DNA of 64,000 bases. Origin: Mesorhizobium sp. M9A.F.Ca.ET.002.03.1.2. Its GTDB lineage: Bacteria > Pseudomonadota > Alphaproteobacteria > Rhizobiales > Rhizobiaceae. A program made the position numbers and the translations under genes. The DNA is taken from contig NZ_CP034443.1 of the NCBI RefSeq assembly GCF_003952365.1, forward strand, positions 3,465,001 to 3,529,000, given 5' to 3'. Of the stretch, positions 9,763-19,274 are shown in pieces (position 1 is the first letter of the stretch; the number at the start of each line of letters is the position of its first letter). The notes beneath the pieces are model-generated. The model was given only the letters and a program-made list of their open reading frames with translations, did not search any database and was not told the origin of the DNA.

Positions 9763-10551
9763 ATGAAAATCTCGGTTCTGACGGTCTGCTGGAATTCGGC
9801 CGCAACGATCAGGCATACGCTCGACAGCTTCTTTGCCCAGGATCACCAGGACAAGGAACTGGTCGTTGTCGACGGAGCCTCGACCGACGAAACGCTTGCC
9901 ATTGTTCGCTCTTATGCCGATAGACGATTGCAGATCGTCAGCGAGCCCGACCGCGGCATGTATGACGCTCTGAACAAAGGGCTTGCGCTTTGCAGCGGCG
10001 AAGCAATCGGAGCCCTCAATGCGGACGACGCGTTTCACGACCGGTCCGTGCTTGGCAAGATCAGCATGGCGCTCGCTGACGCCGATATTGTCCACGGCCA
10101 TCTCGACTTTGTGGACAACCACGACAGCAAGCGGGTGGTTCGCCGCTGGCGGGCAGAACCCAGACCTCAAAATGGGTTCCGGTCGGGTTGGATGCCTGCC
10201 CACCCGACTTTCTATGTCCGGCGCGGTGTTGCCGAGAAGGTCGGCCCTTTCGATCTGGCGCTCAAAGTCTCCTCCGATTACGACTGGATGTTGCGGGCGG
10301 TTGAGCTTCATGGATTCAGCGTTGCGACACTGGATCAGGTCCTCGTTGACATGATGGTGGGAGGCGCTAGTACAAAAAGCCTGCGTTCCCACATCGGGCA
10401 TAATCTGGAAGCACTGCGGTCTCGACGCCGTTGGCTCGGATCAGGCCCTGTCGACTACGCGCTGGTTGCGAAGCCGGCGCGCAAGCTGGGGCAATTTTTC
10501 GGCATTAACAGTGACGGCATCGCCAAGCAAAGCCGGCACGGAGCAAGCTGA
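9763..10551 (+). CDS. Glycosyltransferase family 2 (WcaA-like)
   Basis: A 262-residue GT-A fold enzyme. Key motifs are VLTVCWNSA at the N-terminus, VDGASTDET at residues 36-44, DRGMYDALNKG, and LNADD at 85-89 (the DXD-like metal site). HPTFYVRR and SDYDWMLR follow in the acceptor half. Such enzymes add one sugar to the lipid-linked repeat unit on the cytoplasmic face. Donor and linkage cannot be predicted. It lies 14 bases after gmd and 3 bases before the next gene, so all three are probably co-transcribed. Confidence 0.9.
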   Translation: MKISVLTVCWNSAATIRHTLDSFFAQDHQDKELVVVDGASTDETLAIVRSYADRRLQIVSEPDRGMYDALNKGLALCSGEAIGALNADDAFHDRSVLGKISMALADADIVHGHLDFVDNHDSKRVVRRWRAEPRPQNGFRSGWMPAHPTFYVRRGVAEKVGPFDLALKVSSDYDWMLRAVELHGFSVATLDQVLVDMMVGGASTKSLRSHIGHNLEALRSRRRWLGSGPVDYALVAKPARKLGQFFGINSDGIAKQSRHGAS

Positions 10552-10554
10552 ATA

Positions 10555-11592
10555 GTGGTTTCGGTAAGCCATGCCTCGAAGGTCGGCCCACAGGTGAAGC
10601 GCAGCTACGTTCACGTATCTGCGCCCGGCGGCCACCGCCAATTCTACCAGGATCTCTTTGCCGGCCTGTTTGGCCTCGACGCGGTAACGGGCCGCGTTGG
10701 GCCGCGAATGTGGCTTGACCTCGTTAAGGCCCGTCACCTCCTGTTTGCCACCATAGACGATGATTACGCTGGTTTTATAGCAGTTGCGCTGGCAAGGTCG
10801 CTGTTTGGGCGGCGGACGGTTGGGCTTTTTCTAAGGCCGTCCAAATGCTTCGAGAGCGGAAGGCTGGTTTACCGCCTCAAGAGATGGACTTTCCGGTGCT
10901 TGCGGCATTTGCCTCACCTGTCGCTCTTTACGATTTTGCCGTTCAAATTTGATCGTCGATTTGCCCAAATCGCGCACGGGTGGGTACACGACCCTCAGAT
11001 GTGGGACATGCATAACGGCGCGGCGCTTACCCAAACCAGCCAACTGTCACGCGACGTGCTGGCCGCAGCCGGCGGGCGCGCCATTTTGTGCTTCCTGGGC
11101 AGCGTGAGAAAGTCGAAGGGCTTCGAATTCCTGGCTGACATTCTTTCCGATCATCCAGATCTCGCAAAAGATGTTTTTGTGGTGGCTGTCGGGCGCGTTG
11201 ACCCAGCCTGTGACGAGGACTGCGCGCGCCTGATTGCTGCCGGCGGAATGGTGGTCGACCGGTTCGTGTCGGACGACGAACTTCTGAGCTTGTACAAAGC
11301 CTGCGATCTCGCCTGGTGCTGCTACGGGCCGGACTACGACCAGGCATCCGGCATATTCGGACGAAGCGTGCAGCTCGGCACACGCCCGATCATCCGCAAG
11401 GGCGCGTATCTCGAGAAATATGCGCAGGAAGGTGCAATTTCCCCGGTGTGTCTGGTTTACGGCGATACCCGCGACGCTGCCGCCCATATTGCGACCGCCG
11501 CGGCCAATCGATTCGACAAGGCAGCGGGGCTGGGCGAAATCGTTGGCGGCTGGCGGGCCGATTTTGTACGGAAAATCCGTGCGGCTCTTTGA
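10555..11592 (+). CDS. Glycosyltransferase, GT-B fold (family 4-like)
   Basis: About 345 residues. The first in-frame start is GTG 10555; GTG 10594 (MKRSYVHVSAPGG) has AAGG upstream and is equally possible. The C-terminal half resembles the donor-binding domain of GT4 enzymes: ILCFLGSVRKSKGFEFL, then VVDRFVSDDELLSLYKACDLAWCCY. The usual EX7E motif is weak (SGIFGRSVQLGTRPII), so similarity is distant. Position in the cluster supports a role in repeat-unit synthesis. Confidence 0.72.
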   Translation: MVSVSHASKVGPQVKRSYVHVSAPGGHRQFYQDLFAGLFGLDAVTGRVGPRMWLDLVKARHLLFATIDDDYAGFIAVALARSLFGRRTVGLFLRPSKCFESGRLVYRLKRWTFRCLRHLPHLSLFTILPFKFDRRFAQIAHGWVHDPQMWDMHNGAALTQTSQLSRDVLAAAGGRAILCFLGSVRKSKGFEFLADILSDHPDLAKDVFVVAVGRVDPACDEDCARLIAAGGMVVDRFVSDDELLSLYKACDLAWCCYGPDYDQASGIFGRSVQLGTRPIIRKGAYLEKYAQEGAISPVCLVYGDTRDAAAHIATAAANRFDKAAGLGEIVGGWRADFVRKIRAAL

Positions 11593-11695
11593 CCTGTCGG
11601 CGCATGTGGTCAAATACCGCCGCAGCGAGAGGTGGCACGAATATGCCTGACGGCCGATCTCACCACCCCGACCGGGGCATTGTGGCTGCTCGTAG

Positions 11696-12868
11696 ATGGT
11701 GAAGAAAGTATTGTATTTTCATCACGCGACCGCACTGGGAGGTGCGCCGAAGAGTTTGGCATTATTGATAAAATCGCTGGATCACAAAGAATTCTCTCCA
11801 ATAGTGGCAATGCCGCGTCGCCCCGGGAATTCGGGGGTCCGCCAGTTATTCGAGGCTGCCGGGGCCGAGGTAATCGAGGAACAGGACATTCGACCTTTCC
11901 ATGGATCGACAGTCGCACCCTGCAGGGACGCGAAGTCGAAGATACACGCGATACTGTCTTTTCCGCTTCTCGTCAGATGCGCCAGGAAGCTTGTCCGCGA
12001 TATACGGCCGGACATTGTTCACTTGAACTCCACCTGCATGGTGGCGGCCGCCAAGGGCGCGCATGACGCCGATCCCTCGATCCCCGTTATCGCCCATGTC
12101 CGGGAACCGATCCTGCAAAACAGGTGGGGTAACATTCTTCGCAATCTAAATAAGAAGCATGTTGATTATTTCGTTGCTATCGACAAAGCCGGTCTGGATA
12201 GCATTGGCGCCACCGCCACTCCGGGATCGGTTGTCTATAACAGCGTCGACAGCAGTCTCTTCCGTGCGCCGGATCAAGGCGTTGCCGAATTGAGGCAGAA
12301 ATTTGGATGGGTGGATGGCGACGTGGTATTCCTCTCATTGTCACGAATTGCGGAGTCGAATGGCATTCTGCCTTTCGTACATGCGGTCAACGCGCTCGAG
12401 GCAGACCTTCCCGACCGTGCTCGATTTGTATTTGCAGGCTTTGGAAAAAACGAAGGAGCATATGGAAAAGCAGCATTGGAGGCGATAAACGCAAGCCGCC
12501 GGTGCAGCGCCATGCCATTCATAGATGACATCATTCCCGTTCTCGCAGCCAGTGACGTCGTCATTGCGCCCTTTCTGACAAGCCATAGTGCTAGGTGCAT
12601 TTTTGAAGGAGCGTCGGCAGGGCGCCCAGGCTTGGTCACCCGCTTGCCGAATTTGCTTGAGGTGATTGAAGAAGGCAGAACCGGCTTGAGCTTCGAAATG
12701 TCCTCTTCCTACGGCCTTCTCGAAGCGATCGAAAAACTCTGCCGGTGCGATACGCGGCTCGATATGGGTCGGAACGCGCGCCAGTTCGCAATGACTAGAT
12801 TTCATATCGATCAAAATGTCGCGGCAATTCAAACGCTTTACCGCGACCGGTCAGAATCAAGGCGTTGA
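11696..12868 (+). CDS. Glycosyltransferase family 4
   Basis: A 390-residue GT-B enzyme. The N-terminal acceptor domain opens VLYFHHATALGGAPKSL, and the domain contains IRPDIVHLNST. The C-terminal Glycos_transf_1 domain shows VVFLSLSRIAESNGI, FVFAGFGKNEG and ARCIFEGASAGRPGLVTRLPNLLEVIEEGRTGL, which includes the E-x7-E-like region binding the nucleotide sugar. It ends TGA at 12866-12868, sharing its last base with the ATG of the next gene, so the two are translationally coupled. Confidence 0.88.
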   Translation: MVKKVLYFHHATALGGAPKSLALLIKSLDHKEFSPIVAMPRRPGNSGVRQLFEAAGAEVIEEQDIRPFHGSTVAPCRDAKSKIHAILSFPLLVRCARKLVRDIRPDIVHLNSTCMVAAAKGAHDADPSIPVIAHVREPILQNRWGNILRNLNKKHVDYFVAIDKAGLDSIGATATPGSVVYNSVDSSLFRAPDQGVAELRQKFGWVDGDVVFLSLSRIAESNGILPFVHAVNALEADLPDRARFVFAGFGKNEGAYGKAALEAINASRRCSAMPFIDDIIPVLAASDVVIAPFLTSHSARCIFEGASAGRPGLVTRLPNLLEVIEEGRTGLSFEMSSSYGLLEAIEKLCRCDTRLDMGRNARQFAMTRFHIDQNVAAIQTLYRDRSESRR

Positions 12869-13470
12869 TGTTCCTCTTCAAGTTGATTGATCGAAGCGAG
12901 CGCCTGTTCTGGAACGCTGTCGCGACGCTTCAGTTTGCGGTGAGGCGCAGAAAGAGGCCTCGCAGCTTGTCCGTCCTCGGGCCAATTGGGCTGGGGGGGG
13001 CAGGCGTTCTCGAAATCGGGGATTACGTAACCATCGTCAGCAAATCCAGGTTCAATCGAGCCGGTATAAATCATCCCACTCAACTGGTTGTCGGGTCATC
13101 TGGAAAAATCTCTATAGGGGATAATGTCGGGATTTCAGGAGCGTCTATTTTTTGTGTCGAGAACATTGCAATTGGAAATAATGTTCTTATCGGAGTGAAC
13201 TGCAATATTTTCGACACCGACTTTCATGCCGTCGATTACCTGGACCGGCGGCATGGGCGTGGCACTCTTTCCGCGCCAGTCGCGATCGAGGACGATGTCT
13301 GGCTCTGTGCCAATGTGACCGTCCTGAAAGGCGTGAGGATCGGCGCGCGCTCCGTCATCGCGGCGGGCAGCGTCGTTACATCCGACATCCCGCCGGATTG
13401 CCTGGCCGGCGGCGTACCCTGCAAAGTCATACGTTCCCTGGAATCCACGCATGCCGCGTCGATTGAATGA
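12868..13470 (+). CDS. Hexapeptide-repeat acyltransferase (LbH, maltose O-acetyltransferase type)
   Basis: A 200-residue left-handed beta-helix protein. Hexad repeats run from about residue 45 (GAGVLEIGDYVTIVS, KISIGDNVGISG, NIAIGNNVLIGVNCNIFDTDFHAV), and the C-terminal coil has APVAIEDDVWLCANVTVLKGVRIGARSVIAAGSVV. This is the XAT/NodL/WcaF-like pattern with the active-site His in TDFHAVD. It probably O-acetylates a sugar of the repeat unit from acetyl-CoA. ATG 12868 overlaps the previous stop; a TTG at 12865 would add one residue. Confidence 0.88.
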   Translation: MFLFKLIDRSERLFWNAVATLQFAVRRRKRPRSLSVLGPIGLGGAGVLEIGDYVTIVSKSRFNRAGINHPTQLVVGSSGKISIGDNVGISGASIFCVENIAIGNNVLIGVNCNIFDTDFHAVDYLDRRHGRGTLSAPVAIEDDVWLCANVTVLKGVRIGARSVIAAGSVVTSDIPPDCLAGGVPCKVIRSLESTHAASIE

Positions 13471-13661
13471 AGAGCTATTTCCTTAACAGCGCCTGGATGA
13501 TGGTCGACAACGTCATTGCCCGGGTCCTGGTGCTTCTGGTCACAGTCGTGGTCGCACGATGCGTTGCTGGCCGCGCCTCGTTCTACAACGGTACCCGTCG
13601 GACATCAGTCGAAGAGATCATCTGGTTAGTGAAAAATATGAGCGAACCTCATCGTGCGTAA
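13467..13661 (+). pseudogene. Truncated Wzx-type flippase (N-terminal remnant)
   Basis: The ATG at 13467 overlaps the acyltransferase stop (ATGA). The first 33 residues, NSAWMMVDNVIARVLVLLV followed by TVVVAR, are the start of a polysaccharide flippase. They align with NSLWLIADRLLASLVGLLV of the intact flippase encoded just downstream. After residue ~34 the similarity ends and the frame closes at 13661. It is best read as the leftover 5' end of an older flippase gene whose body was deleted or replaced. A functional 64-residue peptide is unlikely. Confidence 0.7.
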
Positions 13662-15018
13662 GGTTTTTACAACCTTCCGGACGTTTTCAAGCCTGTTTAG
13701 ACGATACTGGAGGTATATTTCAAACTCGCTCTGGTTGATTGCTGACAGGCTGCTAGCGAGTCTGGTGGGGCTTTTAGTGGTGGCGGTAGTGGCTCGTTAT
13801 CTCGGGCCGAGCGAATTTGGGTTGCTGTCCTATACGTTCTCTATGGCACTCCTGTTTGCAGTCGCCGGACAACTTGGGCTCGACGGACTGGTTATTCGAG
13901 AAATTGTCAACCGCCCTGACGACGTGCCATGCGTACTCGGCACAGTGTTCGTCCTGAAATTCTCCGGCCATTTGCTGGGAGCTGCGGGTTTGGTCGTCTA
14001 CGCGCTGTCTATCGGGGTGCATTCGACGGAGCGCTCAATGCTGTTCTTGGCCGCGGCCTTCATACCCTTGGCGTCGCTGTCAGGGTTCTTCGGCCTCTGG
14101 TTCCATTCGCGCGTTCAGGCCCGGTACAGTGCCATTTCCTCCAGCATATCCGCACTGCTGGTCGGTCTGGGAAAGCTTGGACTTGTATGGATCGGGGCTG
14201 CTGTGATGGCGTTCGCCGCTGCAAATGTAGTCCAGGTATTGATTGCGGCCATGCTCTCGTTCCGCTTTTACAGGCAGCAGAAGGGTCCGCCTTTGTCGAC
14301 ATGGCGGTTCTCTCCGGCATTGGCAAAGGTGCTGCTCTCCGAGAGCTGGATGCTTTTCCTTGGATCCATATTTGCGATTGTCTACCTGAAAATCGATATG
14401 ATCATGCTTCGCTGGCTGGCCGGACCGGCAGAGGTTGGTACCTATGCGGTGGCGGCGACCCTTTCCGAGGCAGCATACTTTGTGCCGGCCGCGTTGGTCG
14501 CCAGTGTATTTCCCAAGCTGATCGAGTCCGCGAAAAGGGATCAAAATTTGTTTGGCAAGCAACTTCAGACCGTCTTCGATGTCTTATGGCTGGCGGGGCT
14601 TGGCCTGATCGCCACAATGTTCTTGCTTGGCGGGCCGCTTATCCGGTTTCTTTTCGGAACTGAGTACGGTCCATCGGTTCCGGTGTTGCTGGTTCATGTC
14701 CTGTCTGCGCCCTTCTTGTTCATGCGGATCGCCTTCACGAGATGGACAATCATAGGGGGTGGCGCCACATTCTTCATGTTAACCGAAGGCCTCGGTGCGG
14801 TTACGAACGTGGCTCTTAATTTCCTTCTCATTCCCCACTATGGGAGTGTTGGTGCGGCGCTTGCGACGCTTGTGTCATATGCGACGGCCTCCTATCTCAC
14901 TTTGGCGATCCCACGCCGAACGAGGCCCATATTCGTGATGATGTCGCGCTCCGCATTCATGCCGTGGCGAACTCCCAAAGAGTTTTTGAACTATGTAAGA
15001 CGAATTGCCTTCGCCTGA
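13654..15018 (+). CDS. Polysaccharide flippase (Wzx, MOP/MATE superfamily)
   Basis: A 454-residue very hydrophobic protein with about 12 predicted membrane segments. The N-terminal helix SLWLIADRLLASLVGLLV is followed by VARYLGPSEFGLLSY, the standard Wzx/PST motif. The protein would flip the undecaprenyl-linked repeat unit across the inner membrane. The annotated start is GTG 13654 without a strong SD; it overlaps the end of the flippase remnant by 8 bases. An equally hydrophobic interior with no breaks suggests it is intact. Confidence 0.88.
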   Translation: MRKVFTTFRTFSSLFRRYWRYISNSLWLIADRLLASLVGLLVVAVVARYLGPSEFGLLSYTFSMALLFAVAGQLGLDGLVIREIVNRPDDVPCVLGTVFVLKFSGHLLGAAGLVVYALSIGVHSTERSMLFLAAAFIPLASLSGFFGLWFHSRVQARYSAISSSISALLVGLGKLGLVWIGAAVMAFAAANVVQVLIAAMLSFRFYRQQKGPPLSTWRFSPALAKVLLSESWMLFLGSIFAIVYLKIDMIMLRWLAGPAEVGTYAVAATLSEAAYFVPAALVASVFPKLIESAKRDQNLFGKQLQTVFDVLWLAGLGLIATMFLLGGPLIRFLFGTEYGPSVPVLLVHVLSAPFLFMRIAFTRWTIIGGGATFFMLTEGLGAVTNVALNFLLIPHYGSVGAALATLVSYATASYLTLAIPRRTRPIFVMMSRSAFMPWRTPKEFLNYVRRIAFA

Positions 15019-15126
15019 CCGGGCAGTTCTCATGGAAAGACGAACGGGCCTTCGGTTGCCGGCTCGGTGGCGGGTGTCCACAAGCGGCGATATTCAGTAA
15101 CCAAAGCAAAGCGGAGTTATGAGCGC

Positions 15127-15810
15127 ATGACGGTGCTAAACAGGATCTCGACAAAGTGGAACCACTTTGCGCAAGCTTCCAACAATACGCGAGCTGCGGT
15201 TGAGTTATCCCGGCTAGGTCTGCCGTACTTGCCATGGTCCGACGCATCCCTGCTTCCTTCAGCCCTGCAGGTGGTGCTCAATGAAATTGAAATCAACTCT
15301 CGCAAGACAGTCGTGGAATTTGGAAGTGGCATTTCCACGATCTACATTGCCCAAGTCCTGTCGCGGCTTGGCGGCCGGATTGTCAGCTTCGAGACGGACG
15401 CAGAATGGGCGACTTTCGTTGAGAGCCGTCTCACAGCTCTGAATCTGTCCGAATTCGCCGCAGTCGTTCGCGCGCCATTGAGGCCCTGCACCTTGAGCAA
15501 AAATGGCCTGAATTGGTACGATCAAGCGATCGTCGCAACGGCTGTGCAGAATCTATCCATTGATTGTGTGGTCGTCGATGGCCCGCCTGCCTACAAGACG
15601 GGATATGAATTGGCGCGTTATCCCGCACTTCCTGCGCTTGAGGCAAACCTTGCGCAGGATTACGTGGTGTTTCTCGATGATATCCATCGCCTTGGCGAGC
15701 AGGAGATATTACGGCTCTGGGCTGACCACTTCGGCGTCAAATTTCTTTCCTATTTTTCCAAAGGCAACATAGCCCGCGGAGTCCACGGCGTGGCACACTT
15801 CACCGTGTGA
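15127..15810 (+). CDS. Class I SAM-dependent methyltransferase-like protein
   Basis: About 227 residues from ATG 15127 (GGAG 10 bases upstream); the frame is open to 15067. It has a Rossmann-type motif I, TVVEFGSGISTIYIAQ, then VSFETDAEWA (motif post I) and VVVDGPPAYKTGYELARYPALP, features of the O-methyltransferase / class I methyltransferase fold. YVVFLDDIHRLGEQE would lie after strand 5. The natural substrate is unknown; in this cluster it may methylate a sugar. It lies between flippase and polymerase genes. Confidence 0.72.
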   Translation: MTVLNRISTKWNHFAQASNNTRAAVELSRLGLPYLPWSDASLLPSALQVVLNEIEINSRKTVVEFGSGISTIYIAQVLSRLGGRIVSFETDAEWATFVESRLTALNLSEFAAVVRAPLRPCTLSKNGLNWYDQAIVATAVQNLSIDCVVVDGPPAYKTGYELARYPALPALEANLAQDYVVFLDDIHRLGEQEILRLWADHFGVKFLSYFSKGNIARGVHGVAHFTV

Positions 15811-15836
15811 GGTTGCAGTGAGGTGCGACTAGTCTC

Positions 15837-17147
15837 ATGACGCAGAGAGCCAACATTCTCTACAAAGCATCTGCCGATTTCGCTCGAGGCGGGATTGACC
15901 GTCGATTTCAGCGTTTGAGAAATTATGTTGACCGACATATTTTGTTCTCTCCTGCGACAGCCTTCGCTCTTGCAATTTGCGGCTTTTATGCTTTTTCCGG
16001 CATAGTAAATAGGTTTGATCCGGAAGGAAGTCTAGGATCGATCCTGGTCAGGGCAGCCATTGCTCTGATAACACTGACTTCCTTTTTACTTGTTCCTTCA
16101 AAATTTAGGTCGTCGACACCTGCTCTTTTGCCGATAAAGATATTCTTTATATTCTATATATGCAGGCTTGCAGAGAATATATACCTTTCTTCAATAAATA
16201 TATCAGGCGGGCCGGGAATGGTATTTAGCATTTTCCTGGTGACGGGTGTCGGCGCAGCGCTTCTGATCTCGTCAATGGATAAGGCGATAAAGAATGTAGA
16301 TTTGACTTTTGCGATGAATGCGCTTTGCGTAGTCTTTATAATTGGACTCTATTTAAATAGAGACCTTCTATTGGAAGCCAATAGCCTTAGCAGTAATAGT
16401 AGAATGTCTCTAGATAAGATTAATCCAATTGCAATGGGTCACACCGCTTTTGGGTTTTTAATATATTTTGCACTTATTATAGGAAAGACGAAAAGATTAA
16501 CGATACAAGCGTTAATATTTGGCCCGATTCTACTTTTTATTGTTGTGCTTGCTAAATCGCGAGGCGCATACATTGCTGGCGCGGGTGCTATGTTGACATA
16601 TATACTGTTGCTCAAGGGGTCAAAAAGAGTATTTGCGGTTTTTGGGGCATTTGTCATCGCCTTAGTGATTTTAGTGAGCAGTGGCGTGGAGCTAGTCGAC
16701 GTTGTTATTGCGAGGCTTCAGCAGATCGACTTGGATACCGATCAATCGACAACGATGCGTAGCCTATTATACGCTGGAGCTTGGAATCAGTTTCTGGAAA
16801 ACCCCTTGTTTGGACGTTATGTCGTCGAGATGCGGTTCAATTTCTATCCCCACAACATTTATCTTGAATCCCTGATGGCGGTGGGGGCGCTCGGATCGTT
16901 GCCGCTTGCGGCTCACATAGTCTTGGCACTCAGATCGACGGTCGGCATCATTCGGTCCGGCAAATTCCCGCTCGCTGCAGTGCTGAGTGCCGTCCTATTC
17001 ATCAGGGAAGCGATAGCCGGCTTGGCAAGTGGCAGCCTGTGGGGAAATTCGCTCTTCTGGGTCACTTCGGCTCTGACGATATCGTTTTGGTATGGATATC
17101 AGGGGTTTCTCGCCAAAGCTCGAAATTTGGAGATTCGGGCTTATTAG
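15837..17147 (+). CDS. O-antigen polymerase/ligase family protein (Wzy-like)
   Basis: A 436-residue protein with about 10-12 hydrophobic segments and a large periplasmic loop carrying the Wzy_C signature (TTMRSLLYAGAWNQFLENPLFG, then FYPHNIYLESLMAVGALGS). This family polymerises lipid-linked repeat units or ligates chains in the periplasm. The stretch from about 16080 to 16660 is strikingly AT-rich (ttctatatatgcaggcttgc and similar), unlike flanking genes, as is usual for Wzy genes acquired by transfer. Together with the second Wzy-like gene at 32090 it leaves open which one polymerises. Confidence 0.85.
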   Translation: MTQRANILYKASADFARGGIDRRFQRLRNYVDRHILFSPATAFALAICGFYAFSGIVNRFDPEGSLGSILVRAAIALITLTSFLLVPSKFRSSTPALLPIKIFFIFYICRLAENIYLSSINISGGPGMVFSIFLVTGVGAALLISSMDKAIKNVDLTFAMNALCVVFIIGLYLNRDLLLEANSLSSNSRMSLDKINPIAMGHTAFGFLIYFALIIGKTKRLTIQALIFGPILLFIVVLAKSRGAYIAGAGAMLTYILLLKGSKRVFAVFGAFVIALVILVSSGVELVDVVIARLQQIDLDTDQSTTMRSLLYAGAWNQFLENPLFGRYVVEMRFNFYPHNIYLESLMAVGALGSLPLAAHIVLALRSTVGIIRSGKFPLAAVLSAVLFIREAIAGLASGSLWGNSLFWVTSALTISFWYGYQGFLAKARNLEIRAY

Positions 17148-17338
17148 ATGTCGAGTGCCCCGCCGCGACCGGTATGTTGGAGCAGTGGGTTTGAAGCCCT
17201 ATTTCGACGGGCGCTAGCGTCACAATCCCTATGGTCGAACTCTGCCCTGATCCCGGCTTGCGCTCAGCGCCTGCGGGCCGGCAACTGATCGTTATCAGCG
17301 CTCCAGACCCCGAGACTAAATTCCAACAGGAACCAGCC

Positions 17339-18414
17339 ATGCGAATTTTTCAAAATTCTGGGATATCGCCCAGCTATCGGGCCAGACTCGCTGGACTCGT
17401 TGCGGGGGTCCGTGGGTTCGAGCCGCAGAAACAAGTGTTTTTGAACGACCGTTATGGCGCCTCGCATATTCTCCTGCCGGCGCTCGCCGGCAGCCCGGAA
17501 GCCTTTTTTACGAATGGAGACGACGAATCGCTGCAGCGGGCATGGGCGCTCGAAAACGGGCTGGGCGAAGATGCATCGCTGGCCGATATCCTTCTTGCCC
17601 AGATCGAGCACCACAAGACGGACATCTTCTACAATCTTGATCCATTTCGTTACGATGCCTCTTTCGTGCGCCGGCTGCCGGGGCACGTGAAGCGAAAGAT
17701 TGCGTGGCGCGCTGCGCCAGGCACGATCGATTTTTCCGGCTATGATGTCGTTGTTTGCAATTTCCCGTCGATGCGAAAGCTTTGGGAAGAGCAGGGCGCG
17801 AGGACGGCCCATTTCTTTCCCGCACACGATCCGGAACTCGACACCGTGGCCGCAAATCGGAACAGGGACATCGATGTCCTTTTCTTCGGTGGCTACAGTC
17901 GTCATCACCAGCGCCGGAGGCAGATTTTGGAAGCCGTGGCGCGCCTTTCCAGCCGCCGCAACGTTGTTTTCCATCTGGACCTGTCCCGCTACACGCCACT
18001 CGCCGAGACGCCGCTTGGCTGGTTCGGCCCCTGAGGGCGGTGCGCCGCCCACGCGCGATCCGGAGTGTAAGCGCGCCTCCCGTATTCGGTCGCGCCATGT
18101 ATGCCGAACTCGGAAGGGCCAAAGTTGTGGTCAACGCCTCGATCGACATGGCGGGTCCGGACCGTGGCAACATGCGCTGTTTCGAGACGATGGGCGCTGG
18201 CGCTCTGCTGATATCCGATTCCGGCAATTATCCCGCACCGATGCGCGACGGAGAAACCATGATCGTTTACGAGCAACCGCAGGACGCATTGGATAGGATC
18301 GAACAGCAATTGGATAGCGGCAGCTGGGACAAGATCGGTTGGGCAGGAAGCCGTGCAATTCGTGAAGAATACAGCAAGAAACGCCAGTTTGAGCGGTTTC
18401 TCGAATTGGTATAG
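17339..18414 (+). pseudogene. CgeB-like glycosyltransferase with a frameshift
   Basis: ATG 17339 (AGGA 8 bases upstream) begins MRIFQNSG; the frame runs to a TGA at 18032-18034. The other part (VFGRAMYAELGRAKVVVN, then NMRCFETMGAGALLISDSGNYP) continues in the next frame to 18414. Joined, they give a ~358-residue enzyme: an N-terminal domain, then a CgeB / Glyco_trans_1_2 donor domain. The break is in ggcccctgagg near 18030. One extra C in the CCCC run would restore ...GWFGPLRAVRR..., so a one-base loss (true mutation, phase-variable slip or sequencing error) is the simplest reading. Confidence 0.75.
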
Positions 18415-18467
18415 ATGACGCTCGATCCTTCGTTTATTTCTCCAGTCTGCTTTTTCGGCATAAGTAA

Positions 18468-19274
18468 TCAGTCTGGGATCTTGCCTTGCTCCTGAAGGAA
18501 TCTCAAGGTAGCTTGCCACCACTCCGCTTTTTCATCCCATGTCGCTGGCCGATAGGGCGAATTGCTGGCGATGGTACCCCATATGACGATACCGTCAGCC
18601 AGCCTCCTGCAGGTGTCCAGTTGGGCATACCAAAGGTCGCCAGGCAGAAAGGCAAGAGTCCTATGAAACTGTGGCCATAGAAAACAGTAGACGGGCTTTC
18701 CTTGTGAAATCCTGCGTGCTTCCTCGATATTGGCTTGTGCGTAGGCCACCCAGGCGTCCTTATCCCCGTAAAATGTATACAGGGAGGGAAATAGCGCATC
18801 GACATGAGGGACGAGGGAGGACGCGATGGTGGTGTTTTGCTGTTTCCAGTCGTCCAGTTCGACGGCGCCCTGATGGCCGATTGCCCTCCAGTGATCCCTG
18901 ATCGGCAAGACAGCATAAAGGCCGAGCTTGACGCTCGGATCTGCCTTTCTGAACGCGCTGAGCGTCTTCTGGTATTTCGCGATGGAGGACGCTTGATCCG
19001 GACCCTCCAAGGGCCAGCTTTCTATGTCGATATTGAGATACTCGTTGCGCCTCGGCACTGCCAGCGCTTGCTGCACTTGGCCGGCGTCGGGAACATCCGG
19101 CCCCAGAACATGAGGATCCACAATCGTAAGATGCTCCAAACCGAACGAGCCGAAATCGGGCTCGCCGGCGAAGTTCATAGCCTCGAAGAGCCTGAATGGA
19201 GCGCGCGTTTGCGCCGTCGTCGGCCATGAACTCGTTAGAAGGCATACAATGCAGAATACTGTCTTGAAAAACAT
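18468..19274 (-). CDS. Secreted glycoside-hydrolase-like protein
   Basis: A 268-residue protein with a signal peptide: MFFKTVFCIVCLLTSSWP, cleavage likely after TAQ. The mature part looks like a TIM-barrel sugar hydrolase related to hyaluronidase-type (GH56-like) proteins: YLNIDIESWPLEG (acidic residues on a beta-strand), KLGLYAVLPIRDHWRA, VDALFPSLYTFYGD, KPVYCFLWPQFH and ADGIVIWG. The family assignment is by pattern only. It is the only minus-strand gene inside the cluster, so it is transcribed separately. A role in trimming or releasing the polysaccharide is a reasonable inference. Confidence 0.65.
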   Translation of the reverse strand: MFFKTVFCIVCLLTSSWPTTAQTRAPFRLFEAMNFAGEPDFGSFGLEHLTIVDPHVLGPDVPDAGQVQQALAVPRRNEYLNIDIESWPLEGPDQASSIAKYQKTLSAFRKADPSVKLGLYAVLPIRDHWRAIGHQGAVELDDWKQQNTTIASSLVPHVDALFPSLYTFYGDKDAWVAYAQANIEEARRISQGKPVYCFLWPQFHRTLAFLPGDLWYAQLDTCRRLADGIVIWGTIASNSPYRPATWDEKAEWWQATLRFLQEQGKIPD

